Positions 36,232 to 45,236 are shown, numbered from the stretch's first letter. The stretch: DNA of 64,000 bases from Mitsuaria sp. WAJ17 (GCF_014174515.1 NZ_JACJUG010000021.1:32363-96362), one strand, 5' to 3'. A program made the numbers and translations. The notes: generated by a model from the letters alone, not told the origin.

Positions 36232-37713
36232 TCATCCCAGCTGGAGCGCCTGGGCGGGGGCGTGGTCCTGCTCGAACTTCAGGGTGTGCACGAGGCTGGC
36301 GAAGTCCAGCTCCAGCTGCGCCGAGGCGCCGGGTGCACGCCAGCTCAGGCGCAGGCCCGAGCGGCCCAGTGCCTGCGCCTCAAACTGGCCGCCGAAGGCC
36401 GGATGGCTGTTGCGCAGGCGGATCAGCTGCAGCAGTTGCTGCACCACCGGGCGCCGGCACTGGGCCTCGATCTCCTCGGGGGTGTAGTGCCGGCGGTTGA
36501 TGTCCCGGCCCACGCCGCTGCGCTCCAGCAGCGCCATGTCATTCAGGCCGGCCAGCAGGCCCACGTAGTAGACCTGGGGCACGCCCGGCAGGAAGAACTG
36601 CAGGGCGCGGGCCAGCAGGTAGCGGCGCTCGTCGCGGCCCATGGCGTCGAAGAAGCTGCAGTTGACCTGGTAGAGGTCCAGGTTGGACGCCGCCGCGCCG
36701 GTGGCCTGGCGGCTCTGGCCACCGCTGAGCTCGTGGATGCGCTCCACCAGGGCGTCCAGCTCCTCGGGCGGCACCAGGCCGGGCGAGCCCTGGCGGTCCG
36801 CGGCATCGGAGCCGATGTCGATGATGCCGATGCCGTCATGCGTGTCCAGCACCGTCAGCGCATTCGTCGGCCGCATGCCGATCCATCGCAACAGCGGCCC
36901 GGCCGTTGCGAAGGCGAAGGCATGCAGCACCAGGGGCGGCAGCGCGAAGTCATAGACCCAGTCCACCTGCCGCGCGATCTCGATCTGGCGCTGGTAGTAG
37001 GCATGGATCTCCACCAGCACCTCCAGGCCCAGAGCCTGCGCACGGGCGCTGAACTCGGCGATGAAGGCGAAGGTCTCCGGCATCATGAAGCAGGACTCGC
37101 CCGCCTTCTTGATCGCATAGCCCGCCGCGTCCAGGCGGATCATGCGCACGCCGCTGTCGGCCAGGCGCTGCAGGATGCCGTCCAGATAGGCCTGGCCCTG
37201 CGGGTGCTGCACGTCGATGTCCAACTGCTGGGGCGTGAAGGTGGTCCAGAGAATGCGCTTCTCACCGGTTCGCAGCGTGGCCGTGGTCAGCGGAAGACCC
37301 GGGCGCGGCCGGTAGACCTTCAACAACTGCTGCTCCGTCGCACCATTGGGGAAGACGGCGTCCAGCGTGAGGAAGAGCCCCGCATACGGCGAGTGCTCGC
37401 CCTGGGCCGAGTAGTCCTGGAACTGGGGCGAATCCGCCGAGATGTGGTTGACGATGACGTCCGCCATCACGTCAAGCTCGCTGGACAGCGCGCGCACATC
37501 CTCCCAATCGCCCAGGCGCGGATCCACACGGGCATGGTCGATGGGATCGAAGCCGGCGTCCGCCCCGTCGATGGGGAAGAAGAAGGGCAGCAGGTGCACG
37601 CCGCCGAACAGGCCGGCCAGCGGGCCCGGACCGGACAGCAGCTGGCGCAGCTGAGGCAGACCGCCGCCACCAAGGCGGTCGGTGTAGGTGATGAGTTGGA
37701 CTTGGTTCTTCAT
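36232..37713 (-). CDS. Sucrose phosphorylase (GH13)
   Basis: A 493-residue alpha-amylase-fold enzyme of the sucrose phosphorylase type, which converts sucrose and phosphate to glucose 1-phosphate and fructose. It opens QVQLITYTDRLGGGGLPQL, then GVHLLPFFFPIDGADAGFDPIDH, MADVIVNHIS, the nucleophile Asp in RMIRLDAAGYAIKK, the acid/base Glu in LEVLVEIHAYY and the third catalytic Asp in VLDTHDGIGIID. The loop QVNCSFFDAMG and GVPQVYYVGLLAG are family blocks. There is no signal peptide, so it is cytoplasmic. No sucrose transporter is adjacent. A LacI regulator lies 2 kb upstream past two broken genes, so the locus may be the remnant of a sugar cluster. Confidence 0.9.
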   Translation of the reverse strand: MKNQVQLITYTDRLGGGGLPQLRQLLSGPGPLAGLFGGVHLLPFFFPIDGADAGFDPIDHARVDPRLGDWEDVRALSSELDVMADVIVNHISADSPQFQDYSAQGEHSPYAGLFLTLDAVFPNGATEQQLLKVYRPRPGLPLTTATLRTGEKRILWTTFTPQQLDIDVQHPQGQAYLDGILQRLADSGVRMIRLDAAGYAIKKAGESCFMMPETFAFIAEFSARAQALGLEVLVEIHAYYQRQIEIARQVDWVYDFALPPLVLHAFAFATAGPLLRWIGMRPTNALTVLDTHDGIGIIDIGSDAADRQGSPGLVPPEELDALVERIHELSGGQSRQATGAAASNLDLYQVNCSFFDAMGRDERRYLLARALQFFLPGVPQVYYVGLLAGLNDMALLERSGVGRDINRRHYTPEEIEAQCRRPVVQQLLQLIRLRNSHPAFGGQFEAQALGRSGLRLSWRAPGASAQLELDFASLVHTLKFEQDHAPAQALQLG

Positions 37714-37788
37714 GGGTACTGCATTCCCTGCGGCGGGCCGCACGAGACAGGAAAGAAATGGGTTCAGAACGGACGATGGCGTTCAGGG

Positions 37789-38145
37789 TCAGGTCTTGCT
37801 AGGCGGCGCCTGAGGCCGCGCCGAGCGCACGCGCAGCACCGCCAGCGCAGCGCCCAGCAGCAGCACGCCGGCCAGGCGGATCACGTTCTCGGGGCGCCCC
37901 TGCAGCCAGGGGCCATAGATCAGCGACAGCAGCGGATTCACCCACACGCCGCCGCCGATGGGCGCGATGGCGTCGGTGTCGCCGACCCCGGTGAAGACAA
38001 ATGCCGCATCACTGAAGGCCTAGCTTCCGAGGTGGCCGCTGCCAATGCCGGAAAGGCTGTAGGTGCTGGGCACGGCGCTGGCGGGCTGGGCCACGAGACA
38101 AGCCGCGCCAAGCACGAGCACGCGAAGAAGAGATGACGGATTCAT
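37789..38145 (-). pseudogene. Broken secreted-protein gene with internal stop
   Basis: From the ATG the frame gives a signal peptide (MNPSSLLRVLVLGAACLVAQ, ending PASA) and VPSTYSLSGIGSGHLGS, then TAG at 38020-38022. The same frame reads on for 76 more codons without a stop: AFSDAAFVFTGVGDTDAI continues the secreted-protein style, while the last 50 codons (NPLLSLIYGPWLQGRPENVI, then a Leu-rich span and an Arg-rich end) look like the C-terminus of an integral membrane protein or a sorting anchor. The start resembles PEP-CTERM-type exported proteins. One internal stop and an apparent deletion fit a decaying gene; stop read-through is not suggested. It is too short to have been listed as an open frame. 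Confidence 0.5.
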
Positions 38146-38208
38146 GCTGTAGTCCTCATGACAATGAATCGGACAGGCGCGAAAGCCTGGGTGCAGACCG
38201 TGGGGGCC

Positions 38209-39347
38209 TCAGTCAGCAGCATCGCCGCGCCGTCGTGCCACCAGGTCCAGCGCGCAAGACCTGCACCACACATCGGCATCAAGAACCCCGGCAGGCAACG
38301 AATGCCCCTGGGTGGTCGCTCGCAATGTCGCGGCAGCGTGGACGGGATTGGCGGCCGGTTCGGCCACGCGCTTCCAGCTACTGTCGCGCTGATCCGTGCT
38401 CAGGACATGGTCATCCATGCGCAGCTGGCGAGCGCCGGGAGCGCTCCCCTTTGCCTCCGAGGCCACCCCCTGCCTTTCGCCCGGCACCAGGCGCTGCACA
38501 TGCAAGTCATGCCCCGACCAGAACAGCTCAGGCGCCGGGGCCGCGTCAGACTTGACGGGCGGGAGATCGACCCAGCGCGCGGCCTTCGTCTGCGCATGCC
38601 CGAGGACCAGGCGATGACGCCCGGAGGCGTCCCGTGCGGTCAAGGCGAAACGCGTTCCGTCCGCGGACCAGCGAGCCGGGCCGATCGCAGCCAGGTCGAC
38701 AAGAAGGCCGGCAAGTACGGCCTGACCATTCAGGCTCAGCACCGGCGCGCGCGCGTCCGCACCTGTGAAATGCGGGCCCCTTCGACGAGAAGCACATGTC
38801 TGCCGTCCGGCGAGAAGGAGGCCCCACGGCCGTCGTCCACGTACTCGGCGACCACTGCGTTGCGGCCCAGATCGAACACCAGGCTCTCCGTGCTCGAGGG
38901 ATTGAGGCTCCCGCTGGCGACCACGCGGTCACTGCCCAGCCATTCCAGCGACTCGACGAAACGCATGCCACTGCACCCCTCGCCGACGGCCAGGGGCTTG
39001 ATGGGCAGGCGGGACAGCGCCCGGCCCTGCGGGTCGATCACCACCAGCCAGGCCAGGGCCGAGCCCGGGTCCGCATCGTCGATGTAGGCGATCCGGCTGC
39101 CGTCACGCGACCAGGCTGGCAGCCGGGCCCTGGACGAGGCCATGCCGAAGCAATGCAGGGCGCCGCCGTCGAGGCCGAGGGCATGCACAAGAGCCCCGCT
39201 GCCGCCAGGGACATGGCGAGGCTGGAGGATCCTCCGGGCGCGGCCAGCGCCTTCTCGGACGACCAGGTGGACCGGCGCATGATGGTGCGCCAGGGACGGC
39301 AAGACATCGACTGCTCCCTGATGTGGATGATCGGAGGTGCGGCGCAC
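38209..39347 (-). pseudogene. TolB-like beta-propeller gene, frameshifted
   Basis: Two leftward frames carry successive blades of a TolB/PD40-like propeller. The first has LPAWSRDGSRIAYIDDADPG, LEWLGSDRVVASGSLN and GASFSPDGRHVLLVEG; it runs into a stop at 38736. The second, shifted, continues at about 38755 with DARAPVLSLNGQAVL, ARWSADGTRFALTARDASG and LFWSGHDLHVQRL. Joining them needs one extra base in the GCGCGCGCG run at about 38748-38757, where slippage is easy. No convincing start or domain is seen before the first blades, so the 5' end may also be lost. The parent was probably a propeller-containing regulator or exported protein. Confidence 0.6.
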
Positions 39348-39545
39348 TGGAAGATCGACGGGCCGACGACGCCTGGCATCACGCGCCGCCGTGCCTTCCG
39401 CTGCCTTCCTCTGCTTTCAGGGCACGCACTTATGCCGTTATTCAGATGACCCAGTCCGGTCAACGGCAGTCATGCGGAACCTCCTCAAGTCTGAAGGTCC
39501 GCGCCCCGTTCACGGGCCCCCGTCGAGCCGAAGACCCTGCCTCCC

Positions 39546-39629
39546 GGCAGGCCAGACTGGGACCGCTGCACGCGGCAGGCCAAGCAGGGACCGCTGCACG
39601 CGGCAGGCCCGGTAGGGACCGCTGCACGC
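39546..39629 (+). repeat. Tandem repeat, three copies of 28 bp
   Basis: Three adjacent 28-base units at 39546-39573, 39574-39601 and 39602-39629 share GGCAGGCC and GGGACCGCTGCACGC, with 4-6 variable bases between. The array ends 15 bases before the stop codon of the LacI-type gene. It is non-coding as far as I can see. Confidence 0.85.
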
Positions 39630-39643
39630 GGCCCCTCGGTCGC

Positions 39644-40687
39644 TCAGCGCACCGGCGCGCTCGCGCGCAGGCTCAGGTGCACCGGCAGCGTGATGGGCGC
39701 CAGGCGCTCGCCTTCCAGCATCTTCAGCAAGGCCGCGACCAGCTCGGCGCCGGCCTTGGAGACCGGCTGGTGCACGCTGGACAGCGGGGGGTCGCTGTAG
39801 GTCGCGAGGGGCATGTCGTCATAGCCGATGACAGCCACCTCCTCCGGGACACGGCGGCCCAGGGCGCGCAGCACCTGCAAGGACTGCAGGGCCAGCAGGT
39901 CGCTGCAGGCGACGACGGCGTCGATGTCGCGGTGCGCGCCGAAGAAGTCCAGCATCTGCCGGCGCGCCATGCTGACCTCGAAGGGGGCCGGCAGCTCCAG
40001 CGCCGGGTCGGGCTGGATGCCGGCCGTGCGCAGGGCCTGCCAGTAGCCTTCACGGCGGTGCATGACCTCGGGCAGCTCGGCATCGCCCAGGAAGGCGATG
40101 CGGCGCCGGCCCAGGGACAGCATGTGCTCGGTGGCCAGGCGTCCACCCAGGACATTGTCCCCCCCGACGCTGCAGTAGAGCTGCTGCGGCAGCTGTGCCC
40201 CCCAGACCACCACGGGCAGCTTGCGCGCGGCCAGCTCGTTGAGCTGGTCGTGGTGCCGCCACTGGCCGATGATCAGCAGGCCGGCGGCCTTGCCCGAATC
40301 CACCGCGTGCGAGGCCTGGTCCAGGTGCTCGGCATCCACGCGCTGCAGCAGCATGTCGTAGCCGCGGTCCGTCAGGGCGTCGGCAATGGCGCCGACGATG
40401 GACAGGAAGAAGGGGTCGGAGATGTGCTGGCGGGAGTCGGCGTCGTAGGGCACGACCACCGCGATGGTGCGGTTCTTCTGCAGGCGCAGATTCTGCGCGC
40501 TGAGGTTGATCGAGTAGTTCAGCGAGCGGGCCAGGTCGGCGACCCGCTGCCGGGTCTCGGGGTTCACCAGCGTGCTGCCGTTGAGGGCGCGTGACACGGT
40601 GGACACCGACACGCCGGCCAGGCGCGCGATGTCGGCCATCTGCAGGCGGCGCTGTTCGGCGCGCGGGACGGACTTCTCTTCGCTCAT
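39644..40687 (-). CDS. LacI-family transcriptional regulator
   Basis: A 347-residue repressor. The N-terminal helix-turn-helix is QMADIARLAGVSVSTVSRALNGSTLVNPETRQRV, followed by the hinge NYSINLSAQNLRLQKNRTIAV, and a periplasmic-binding-protein-like effector domain with DPFFLSIVGAIADAL, GLLIIGQW, GGDNVLGGRLATEHMLSLG and VIGYDDMPLATYSDPPLSSV. LacI proteins usually bind a sugar. The nearest possible target in the window is the sucrose phosphorylase gene 2 kb away on the same strand, separated by decayed genes. ATG 40687 was chosen as the start because the family begins just before the HTH. Confidence 0.93.
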   Translation of the reverse strand: MSEEKSVPRAEQRRLQMADIARLAGVSVSTVSRALNGSTLVNPETRQRVADLARSLNYSINLSAQNLRLQKNRTIAVVVPYDADSRQHISDPFFLSIVGAIADALTDRGYDMLLQRVDAEHLDQASHAVDSGKAAGLLIIGQWRHHDQLNELAARKLPVVVWGAQLPQQLYCSVGGDNVLGGRLATEHMLSLGRRRIAFLGDAELPEVMHRREGYWQALRTAGIQPDPALELPAPFEVSMARRQMLDFFGAHRDIDAVVACSDLLALQSLQVLRALGRRVPEEVAVIGYDDMPLATYSDPPLSSVHQPVSKAGAELVAALLKMLEGERLAPITLPVHLSLRASAPVR

Positions 40688-40910
40688 GGGCGCAAGCATA
40701 CTGCGGCCTCTGGCGGCGGACGGAAGGTCTCTGCAGACCATGAAGGCGAGCCGGGCCAGGATGTGAAATAGAACTGCAAACAGCCGGAAAGAAGCCGCTT
40801 GCGTTCCGACGTTCTTCTGGAAGCACCCTGCGATGCTTCATGACGGTCCTAGGCACGGGAGGAGCCCCGCCCTGGCGGGCACGGGGGCGGAAAGAACGCT
40901 GACAAGCCGC

Positions 40911-41417
40911 CTATGTAGGACCGGCTTGGCGCCTGCTCAGCCAGCGTCGCTTGACAGCGATTGCCGCCTCGGCTGCCATGAGAAACGGCAGGTATATCGA
41001 AATCCCAAAGAAGGAATTGAGTTCAAAATCCTGCCAGAGCCTCTCTGAAATCGACTCTTCCAGAGGGTAGAGATAAACGTAGGTAGCCACATGAGCCATC
41101 AACGGAATTAGGGGCGCAGAGTAGATCATTGCCCTCTTCCTTGATGAGGCCATCGCAAGCAGGCCGATCACCGCGCCGAAGCCTATCGAATAGGCAGCGC
41201 CTCGGAGCCCATAGCTTCCCAGCATCAGCAAGATCTGCGCTATTCGCTTGCTGCCTGACCAATCCAGCGCTGTATGCGCGAGAGCCTTGCCAACAGCCAA
41301 TGCCACGTCACCTGGGACGAGGGGGAAATCATCGCAAAGCACCCATAGAAGGCAGCCCCCAAGAGCTCCCAAGATGCAGAAAAGGAGACCTGACCGCATC
41401 AATTCATTGGATCTCAT
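40911..41417 (-). CDS. Four-span membrane protein of unknown function, low GC
   Basis: A 168-residue protein starting MRSNELMRSGLLFCILGALG, with hydrophobic segments near residues 9-27, 55-90 (two), 100-120 and 140-155, and a basic C-terminus (KRRWLSRRQAG). No family is recognised. By direct count G+C is 29/60 at 41041-41100 and 34/60 at 41341-41400, well under the roughly two thirds of the neighbours, and codon use is correspondingly relaxed. It is a lone gene with no plausible operon partner. It may have come by transfer. A real gene is likely but not certain, since the ribosome binding site is weak. Confidence 0.5.
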   Translation of the reverse strand: MRSNELMRSGLLFCILGALGGCLLWVLCDDFPLVPGDVALAVGKALAHTALDWSGSKRIAQILLMLGSYGLRGAAYSIGFGAVIGLLAMASSRKRAMIYSAPLIPLMAHVATYVYLYPLEESISERLWQDFELNSFFGISIYLPFLMAAEAAIAVKRRWLSRRQAGPT

Positions 41418-41767
41418 CTGGTTGCCTGTACAAGAAAACAGCAGCCGAGTGGAGCTCACACTGGCGCGGGCATGCACGCGCTAGAAGGCCTTTCGAATCA
41501 ATGCTGGGACTCCCACGCATGCGGCAGAGCTTGCGCATGCAGGCGCTGCGGTCCCGTTCGACTGCGCCATGCGGGACCAGCTTGTCCGCCTTGCGTCCTG
41601 CTCGCTCAGGCCCTGGCTTCGCTCATGGCCGAGAAGCGGCAACGCCTCACAACTCTCGTTGCAAGGCGTTGTACTCAGGCGCACCGCAGTGTGTCAGCGC
41701 ATTGACGCGGGCTGCGGCGGCCGGTTGTCACTGTCGAGGGTGCAGCCCCTCGGCCGGTTGACAGTCA
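41418..41767. other. 350-base gap with hairpins
   Basis: No frame looks real. Two inverted repeats stand out: GTCCCG...CGGGAC around 41551-41577, and CAACGCC (41640-41646) with GGCGTTG (41665-41671), which encloses a second pair AAC/GTT. The latter could end the leftward transporter transcript. Confidence 0.4.
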
Positions 41768-43450
41768 TCAATCGCGGGCGTAGATGTCCACGTCCTTGGT
41801 CTCACGGACGAAGAGCATGCCGATCACGAAGCTCATCGCGGCCACGCCGATGGGGTACCAGAGGCCGTGATAGATGTTGCCGTTCTGCGCCACCATCGCG
41901 AAGGTGATGGAGGGCAGCAGGCCGCCGAACCAGCCATTGCCGATGTGGTACGGCAGGCTCATGGAGGTGTAGCGGATGCGGGTCGGGAACATCTCCACCA
42001 GCATGGCGGCGATCGGGCCGTAGACCATGGTCACGTAGATCACCAGCACGCTCAGGATGGCCACGACCAGCGGCTTGTTGACCTTGGCCGGATCGGCCTT
42101 GGCAGGATAGCCTGCGCCCTTCAGCGCATCGCCCAGTTCCTTCTTGAAGGCGGCGATGCCCTTAGTGCTGGCCTCGTCGAACTTGTGCTCCGTGGCCTTG
42201 GTGGCGTTCAGGGAGTTGACGACGGTCTCGCCGACCTTGACCTGAGCCACGGTCCCGGCCGGACCGGGGATGGTCTCGTAGCTGGCGGCCGACTGGGCCA
42301 GGGCGCGCTTGGCGATGTCGCAGGAGCTGGTGAAGTCCACCTCGCGAGCCACCGGGCTGCCCTGGAAAGAGCAGGTAGCCGGATCCACGGTCAGCGTGAT
42401 CTTGGCCGTGGCCTGGGCCTTGGCGAGATCCGGGTTGGCGGCGTCGGTCAGGGCCTTGAACAGCGGGAAGTAGGTCACGATGGCCAGCAGCAGGCCCGCC
42501 ATGATGATGGGCTTGCGGCCGATCTTGTCGGACAGGGTGCCGAAGACCACGAAGAAGGGCGTGCCGATGATCAGGGACACGGCCACCAGGATGTTGGCCG
42601 TGGCCGAGTCCACCTTCAGCACGCTGGTCAGGAAGAACAGCGCGTAGAACTGGCCCGAGTACCACACCACACCCTGGCCGGCCACGAGGCCGAACAGCGC
42701 CAGCAGCACGATCTTCAGGTTCTTCCACTGGCCGAAGGACTCGGACAGCGGCGCCTTGGAGGTCTTGCCCTCGGCCTTCATCTTCTGGAAGGCCGGCGAT
42801 TCATTCATCGACAGGCGGATCCAGACGCTGATGGCCAGCAGCAGGATGGAGACGATGAAGGGAACGCGCCAGCCCCACTCAGCGAAGGCCGTCTCGCCGA
42901 TGGCGGTACGGGTGCCCAGGATCACCATCAGCGACAGGAACAGGCCCAGCGTCGCCGTGGTCTGGATCCAGGAGGTGTAGGCGCCGCGCCTGCCTTGCGG
43001 GGCATGCTCGGCCACATAGGTGGCAGCACCGCCGTACTCACCGCCCAGAGCCAGGCCCTGCAGCATGCGCAGGCCGATCAGGATGACCGGGGCTGCCGCG
43101 CCAATGGAGGCATAGCTGGGAAGCACGCCGACGATGAAGGTCGACAGGCCCATGATCAGGATGGTGACCAGGAAGGTGTACTTGCGGCCGATCATGTCGC
43201 CCAGTCGCCCGAACACCAGGGCGCCGAAGGGGCGCACGATGAAGCCGGCGGCAAAGGCCAGCAGCGAGGCGATGAAGGCCGCGGACGGGTCCAGGCCCGA
43301 GAAGAACTGCTTGGCAATGATGGCTGCCAGCGAACCGTAGAGGTAGAAGTCGTACCACTCGAACACCGTGCCGAGCGAAGAGGCGAAGATGACCTTCTTC
43401 TCTTCAGCCGTCATCGGCGTACTGGTCGACACTGCGGAAGCAGTCGCCAT
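41768..43450 (-). CDS. MHS-type major-facilitator transporter with long periplasmic or cytoplasmic loop
   Basis: A 560-residue transporter of the metabolite:H+ symporter family (ProP/ShiA/KgtP-like). It opens with ASSLGTVFEWYDFYLYGSLAAII and has the family loop VRPFGALVFGRLGDMIGRKY, LRMLQGLALGGEYGGAATYV and SDKIGRKPIIMAG. About 110 residues (roughly 342-455) rich in Ala and Lys, with two Cys (PATCSFQG, SSCDIAKR), are inserted before the last segments VAILSVLVIYVTMVYGP and EMFPTRIRYTSMSLPYH. Such inserted loops occur in a subset of MHS transporters. The substrate, probably an organic acid, cannot be named from sequence. It is a single-gene unit. Confidence 0.88.
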   Translation of the reverse strand: MATASAVSTSTPMTAEEKKVIFASSLGTVFEWYDFYLYGSLAAIIAKQFFSGLDPSAAFIASLLAFAAGFIVRPFGALVFGRLGDMIGRKYTFLVTILIMGLSTFIVGVLPSYASIGAAAPVILIGLRMLQGLALGGEYGGAATYVAEHAPQGRRGAYTSWIQTTATLGLFLSLMVILGTRTAIGETAFAEWGWRVPFIVSILLLAISVWIRLSMNESPAFQKMKAEGKTSKAPLSESFGQWKNLKIVLLALFGLVAGQGVVWYSGQFYALFFLTSVLKVDSATANILVAVSLIIGTPFFVVFGTLSDKIGRKPIIMAGLLLAIVTYFPLFKALTDAANPDLAKAQATAKITLTVDPATCSFQGSPVAREVDFTSSCDIAKRALAQSAASYETIPGPAGTVAQVKVGETVVNSLNATKATEHKFDEASTKGIAAFKKELGDALKGAGYPAKADPAKVNKPLVVAILSVLVIYVTMVYGPIAAMLVEMFPTRIRYTSMSLPYHIGNGWFGGLLPSITFAMVAQNGNIYHGLWYPIGVAAMSFVIGMLFVRETKDVDIYARD

Positions 43451-43646
43451 GTTTTGTCTCCTGGATCTGTCGTCTGAGGTTCACCACCCCGGTGAGCCTT
43501 GGAGCGACTGTGATCCCCTCCTCTGACCTCGATCTGACGCGAGCCTGAACGTTGGCTGACGAAACCCGTTGCAACCCGCATGGGGCATTTCACATAGAGA
43601 AATTGACACCCCCCAGTGGGGAAAGCCCCGAGACGCGCGGGGGCGT

Positions 43647-43662
43647 GGGGTCAGGTCTTGCC
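43647..43662 (+). repeat. Recurring 16-base motif GGGGTCAGGTCTTGCC
   Basis: The same 16 bases occur at 11284-11299 inside a transporter gene and, inverted, at 63725-63740 inside the tape-measure gene. A 14-base version GGGTCAGGTCTTGC is at the end of the pseudogene near 37786. Related GGCAAGACCTGGCACC and its inverse occur at about 48132 and 58706. Confidence 0.6.
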
Positions 43663-43712
43663 TATCACCGGGACCCGCGTGAATCTGCGCGGCGTCGGTC
43701 CCCAGGGCAGGC

Positions 43713-44360
43713 TCAGCTGCCGGGCCGGGCCTGACCCACAGGCAGGCGGGCGGCCTGCTCCCAGCCACCGGCCTGGAACCAGGGATCGCCGCGCAGCCAG
43801 GCCGAGAGCATGGGCAGCCCGTCCAGGCCCCAGAACATCTCGCCCTCCACCAGCACGGTGGGCACGCCGAAAAGGCCGGCGGCCAGACCTTCATCAGTCG
43901 CCTGGCGCAGGCGCGACTTGACCTCGTCGGACGAAGGATCCAGGGGCGGCGCCAGCAGGGTCTGCAAGGCCTGCAGGCGCTGCGGGTCCAGGGGATCGCC
44001 GCCGCCTTCCCAGACGTGGCGCAAGACCTGCTCCACCACCCAGCGAGAGGGGGTCCGGCCCGCTGGTGCGGCGGCCCAGCACAGGCGCAGCAGGGCCAGG
44101 GGATTGAAGGGATGGTGCACCGGCAGCTGCAGCGGCAGGCCCAGGCGGTGGGCCTCCCAGAGCACCTGGCGGTAGGTCCAGCTGCGCTTGCCCGGGATCT
44201 CGGCCGGCCCCTTGTGGCCATGGGCCTTGAGAAATCCAGCGAAGAGTACGGGCACATAGTCCACCACCACATCCAGCCCTTCCAGGACCTCCGGCAGCCG
44301 GGCGAAGGCCAGGGCCGCATAGGGCGAAACGGGGTCGAAATAGAACTGCAGATGGCGCAT
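43713..44360 (-). CDS. 2-hydroxychromene-2-carboxylate isomerase-like protein (DsbA/GST-kappa fold)
   Basis: A 215-residue thioredoxin-fold protein of the 2-hydroxychromene-2-carboxylate isomerase/GST-kappa group. It begins MRHLQFYFDPVSPYAALAFARLPE, where Ser of DPVSPY takes the place of the first Cys of DsbA. The inserted helical domain contains RSWTYRQVLWEAHRLGLPLQLPVHHPFNPLALLRL, and the C-terminal fold has the cis-Pro loop GLFGVPTVLVEGEMFWGLDGLPML. The family isomerises aromatic degradation intermediates with glutathione, but no other aromatic pathway gene is nearby, so its substrate is unknown. CAGGAG upstream fixes the start. It follows the DUF1289 and YbaK genes on the same strand. Confidence 0.88.
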   Translation of the reverse strand: MRHLQFYFDPVSPYAALAFARLPEVLEGLDVVVDYVPVLFAGFLKAHGHKGPAEIPGKRSWTYRQVLWEAHRLGLPLQLPVHHPFNPLALLRLCWAAAPAGRTPSRWVVEQVLRHVWEGGGDPLDPQRLQALQTLLAPPLDPSSDEVKSRLRQATDEGLAAGLFGVPTVLVEGEMFWGLDGLPMLSAWLRGDPWFQAGGWEQAARLPVGQARPGS

Positions 44361-44393
44361 GCCGGACTCCTGTTTCACGCCCCGGCCGGGGCT

Positions 44394-44633
44394 TCAGACA
44401 CTGGGCTCAGCCGCGGTGAAGATGCCCTGCTCCACCAGTTGCTGGCGACGCTGCGGCAGCCGGGCGAGGATCTCCAGGCGCGTGGCGTCATCCGCCTTGG
44501 ACCAGGCGGTGATCTCGGGAATGGTGCGGGCACAGCCCTCGCACCAGCCGGTGGGCTGGTGGATGCGGCAGACATTGGTGCAGGGCGAGCCCACGCGGGG
44601 CGCGGGCGGCGGCGTCAGGGGCAGTGCGCTCAT
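44394..44633 (-). CDS. DUF1289 small Cys-rich protein
   Basis: A 79-residue protein with the DUF1289 pattern SPCTNVCRIHQPTGWCEGCART...EITAW. The four Cys in this block could bind a metal or an Fe-S cluster. Its function is unknown; it is widespread in Proteobacteria. Its start overlaps the stop of the YbaK-type gene by 4 bases, and the isomerase-like gene follows 33 bases later, so the three probably form an operon. Confidence 0.85.
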   Translation of the reverse strand: MSALPLTPPPAPRVGSPCTNVCRIHQPTGWCEGCARTIPEITAWSKADDATRLEILARLPQRRQQLVEQGIFTAAEPSV

Positions 44634-45160
44634 TGCACCACCTCGACCACGGTGGCGCCGGTCAGTTGCTGCAGCTGCCGGGGCGTCATCGGGAAGACGC
44701 CATTGGGATGTCCCGCCGCAGCCCAGATGCGGTCAAAGCGGAACAGGGAGGCGTCGATGTAGAGCAGCGGCATCGGCAGGCCGGCGGCCGGAGCAAAGCC
44801 AAGGGGCGACACACCACCGATCGAAAAGCCGGTGCGCGCCTTGACGAAGTCGGCGTCGGCCCGACCCAGAGGACCGCTGTGGGCCTGCAGTTTCTTCTCG
44901 TCCACCCGGCGATCGCCGGCAGCGATCACCAGCACCGCGGCTTCGTCGGCCCGGCGGCGGAAGACCACGCTCTTGGCAATCTGGCCCAGGCTCACGCCCA
45001 GGGCGTCCGCCGCTTCCTGAGCGGTGCGCGCGGCCACCTCCAGCCAGAGCGGCGGGTGCTCGTGGGACAGTTGCTGCAGGGTGCCGCGCACGCGTTCAAA
45101 GCCCTCATGAGAGGGCACTGCAGCCGGGACCAGGGGCTGGGTCGACAGGATCTCGCTCAT
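44630..45160 (-). CDS. YbaK/EbsC-family aminoacyl-tRNA deacylase
   Basis: A 176-residue protein of the YbaK/ProX editing-domain family, which hydrolyses mischarged tRNA such as Cys- or Ala-tRNA(Pro). Visible blocks are AADALGVSLGQIAKSVVFRR, with the catalytic Lys in KSVVF, VLVIAAGDRRVDEKKL, GFSIGGVSPLGF, the conserved GGVsP loop, and LLYIDASLFRFDRIWAAAGHPNGVFPMTPRQL. It overlaps the DUF1289 gene by 4 bases. The exact tRNA substrate cannot be fixed by eye. Confidence 0.88.
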   Translation of the reverse strand: MSEILSTQPLVPAAVPSHEGFERVRGTLQQLSHEHPPLWLEVAARTAQEAADALGVSLGQIAKSVVFRRRADEAAVLVIAAGDRRVDEKKLQAHSGPLGRADADFVKARTGFSIGGVSPLGFAPAAGLPMPLLYIDASLFRFDRIWAAAGHPNGVFPMTPRQLQQLTGATVVEVVQ

Positions 45161-45236
45161 GCCGCCATTGTGTCAGCAGCGGACGCGGGGCGCGGCGGGG
45201 CGGGTCAATCCCCTCGGCGAAGACCTAGCAATCCCG

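Noticed and set aside
38145..39640. Rightward open frames in the decayed segment as real genes
   Set aside because: They are Arg/Ala-rich frames without starts or motifs, opposite the recognisable propeller blades.
40830..41770. Integron cassette with attC sites around the low-GC gene
   Set aside because: The hairpins at 41640-41671 do not match the RYYYAAC/GTTRRRY core pair, and no second site or integrase is present.
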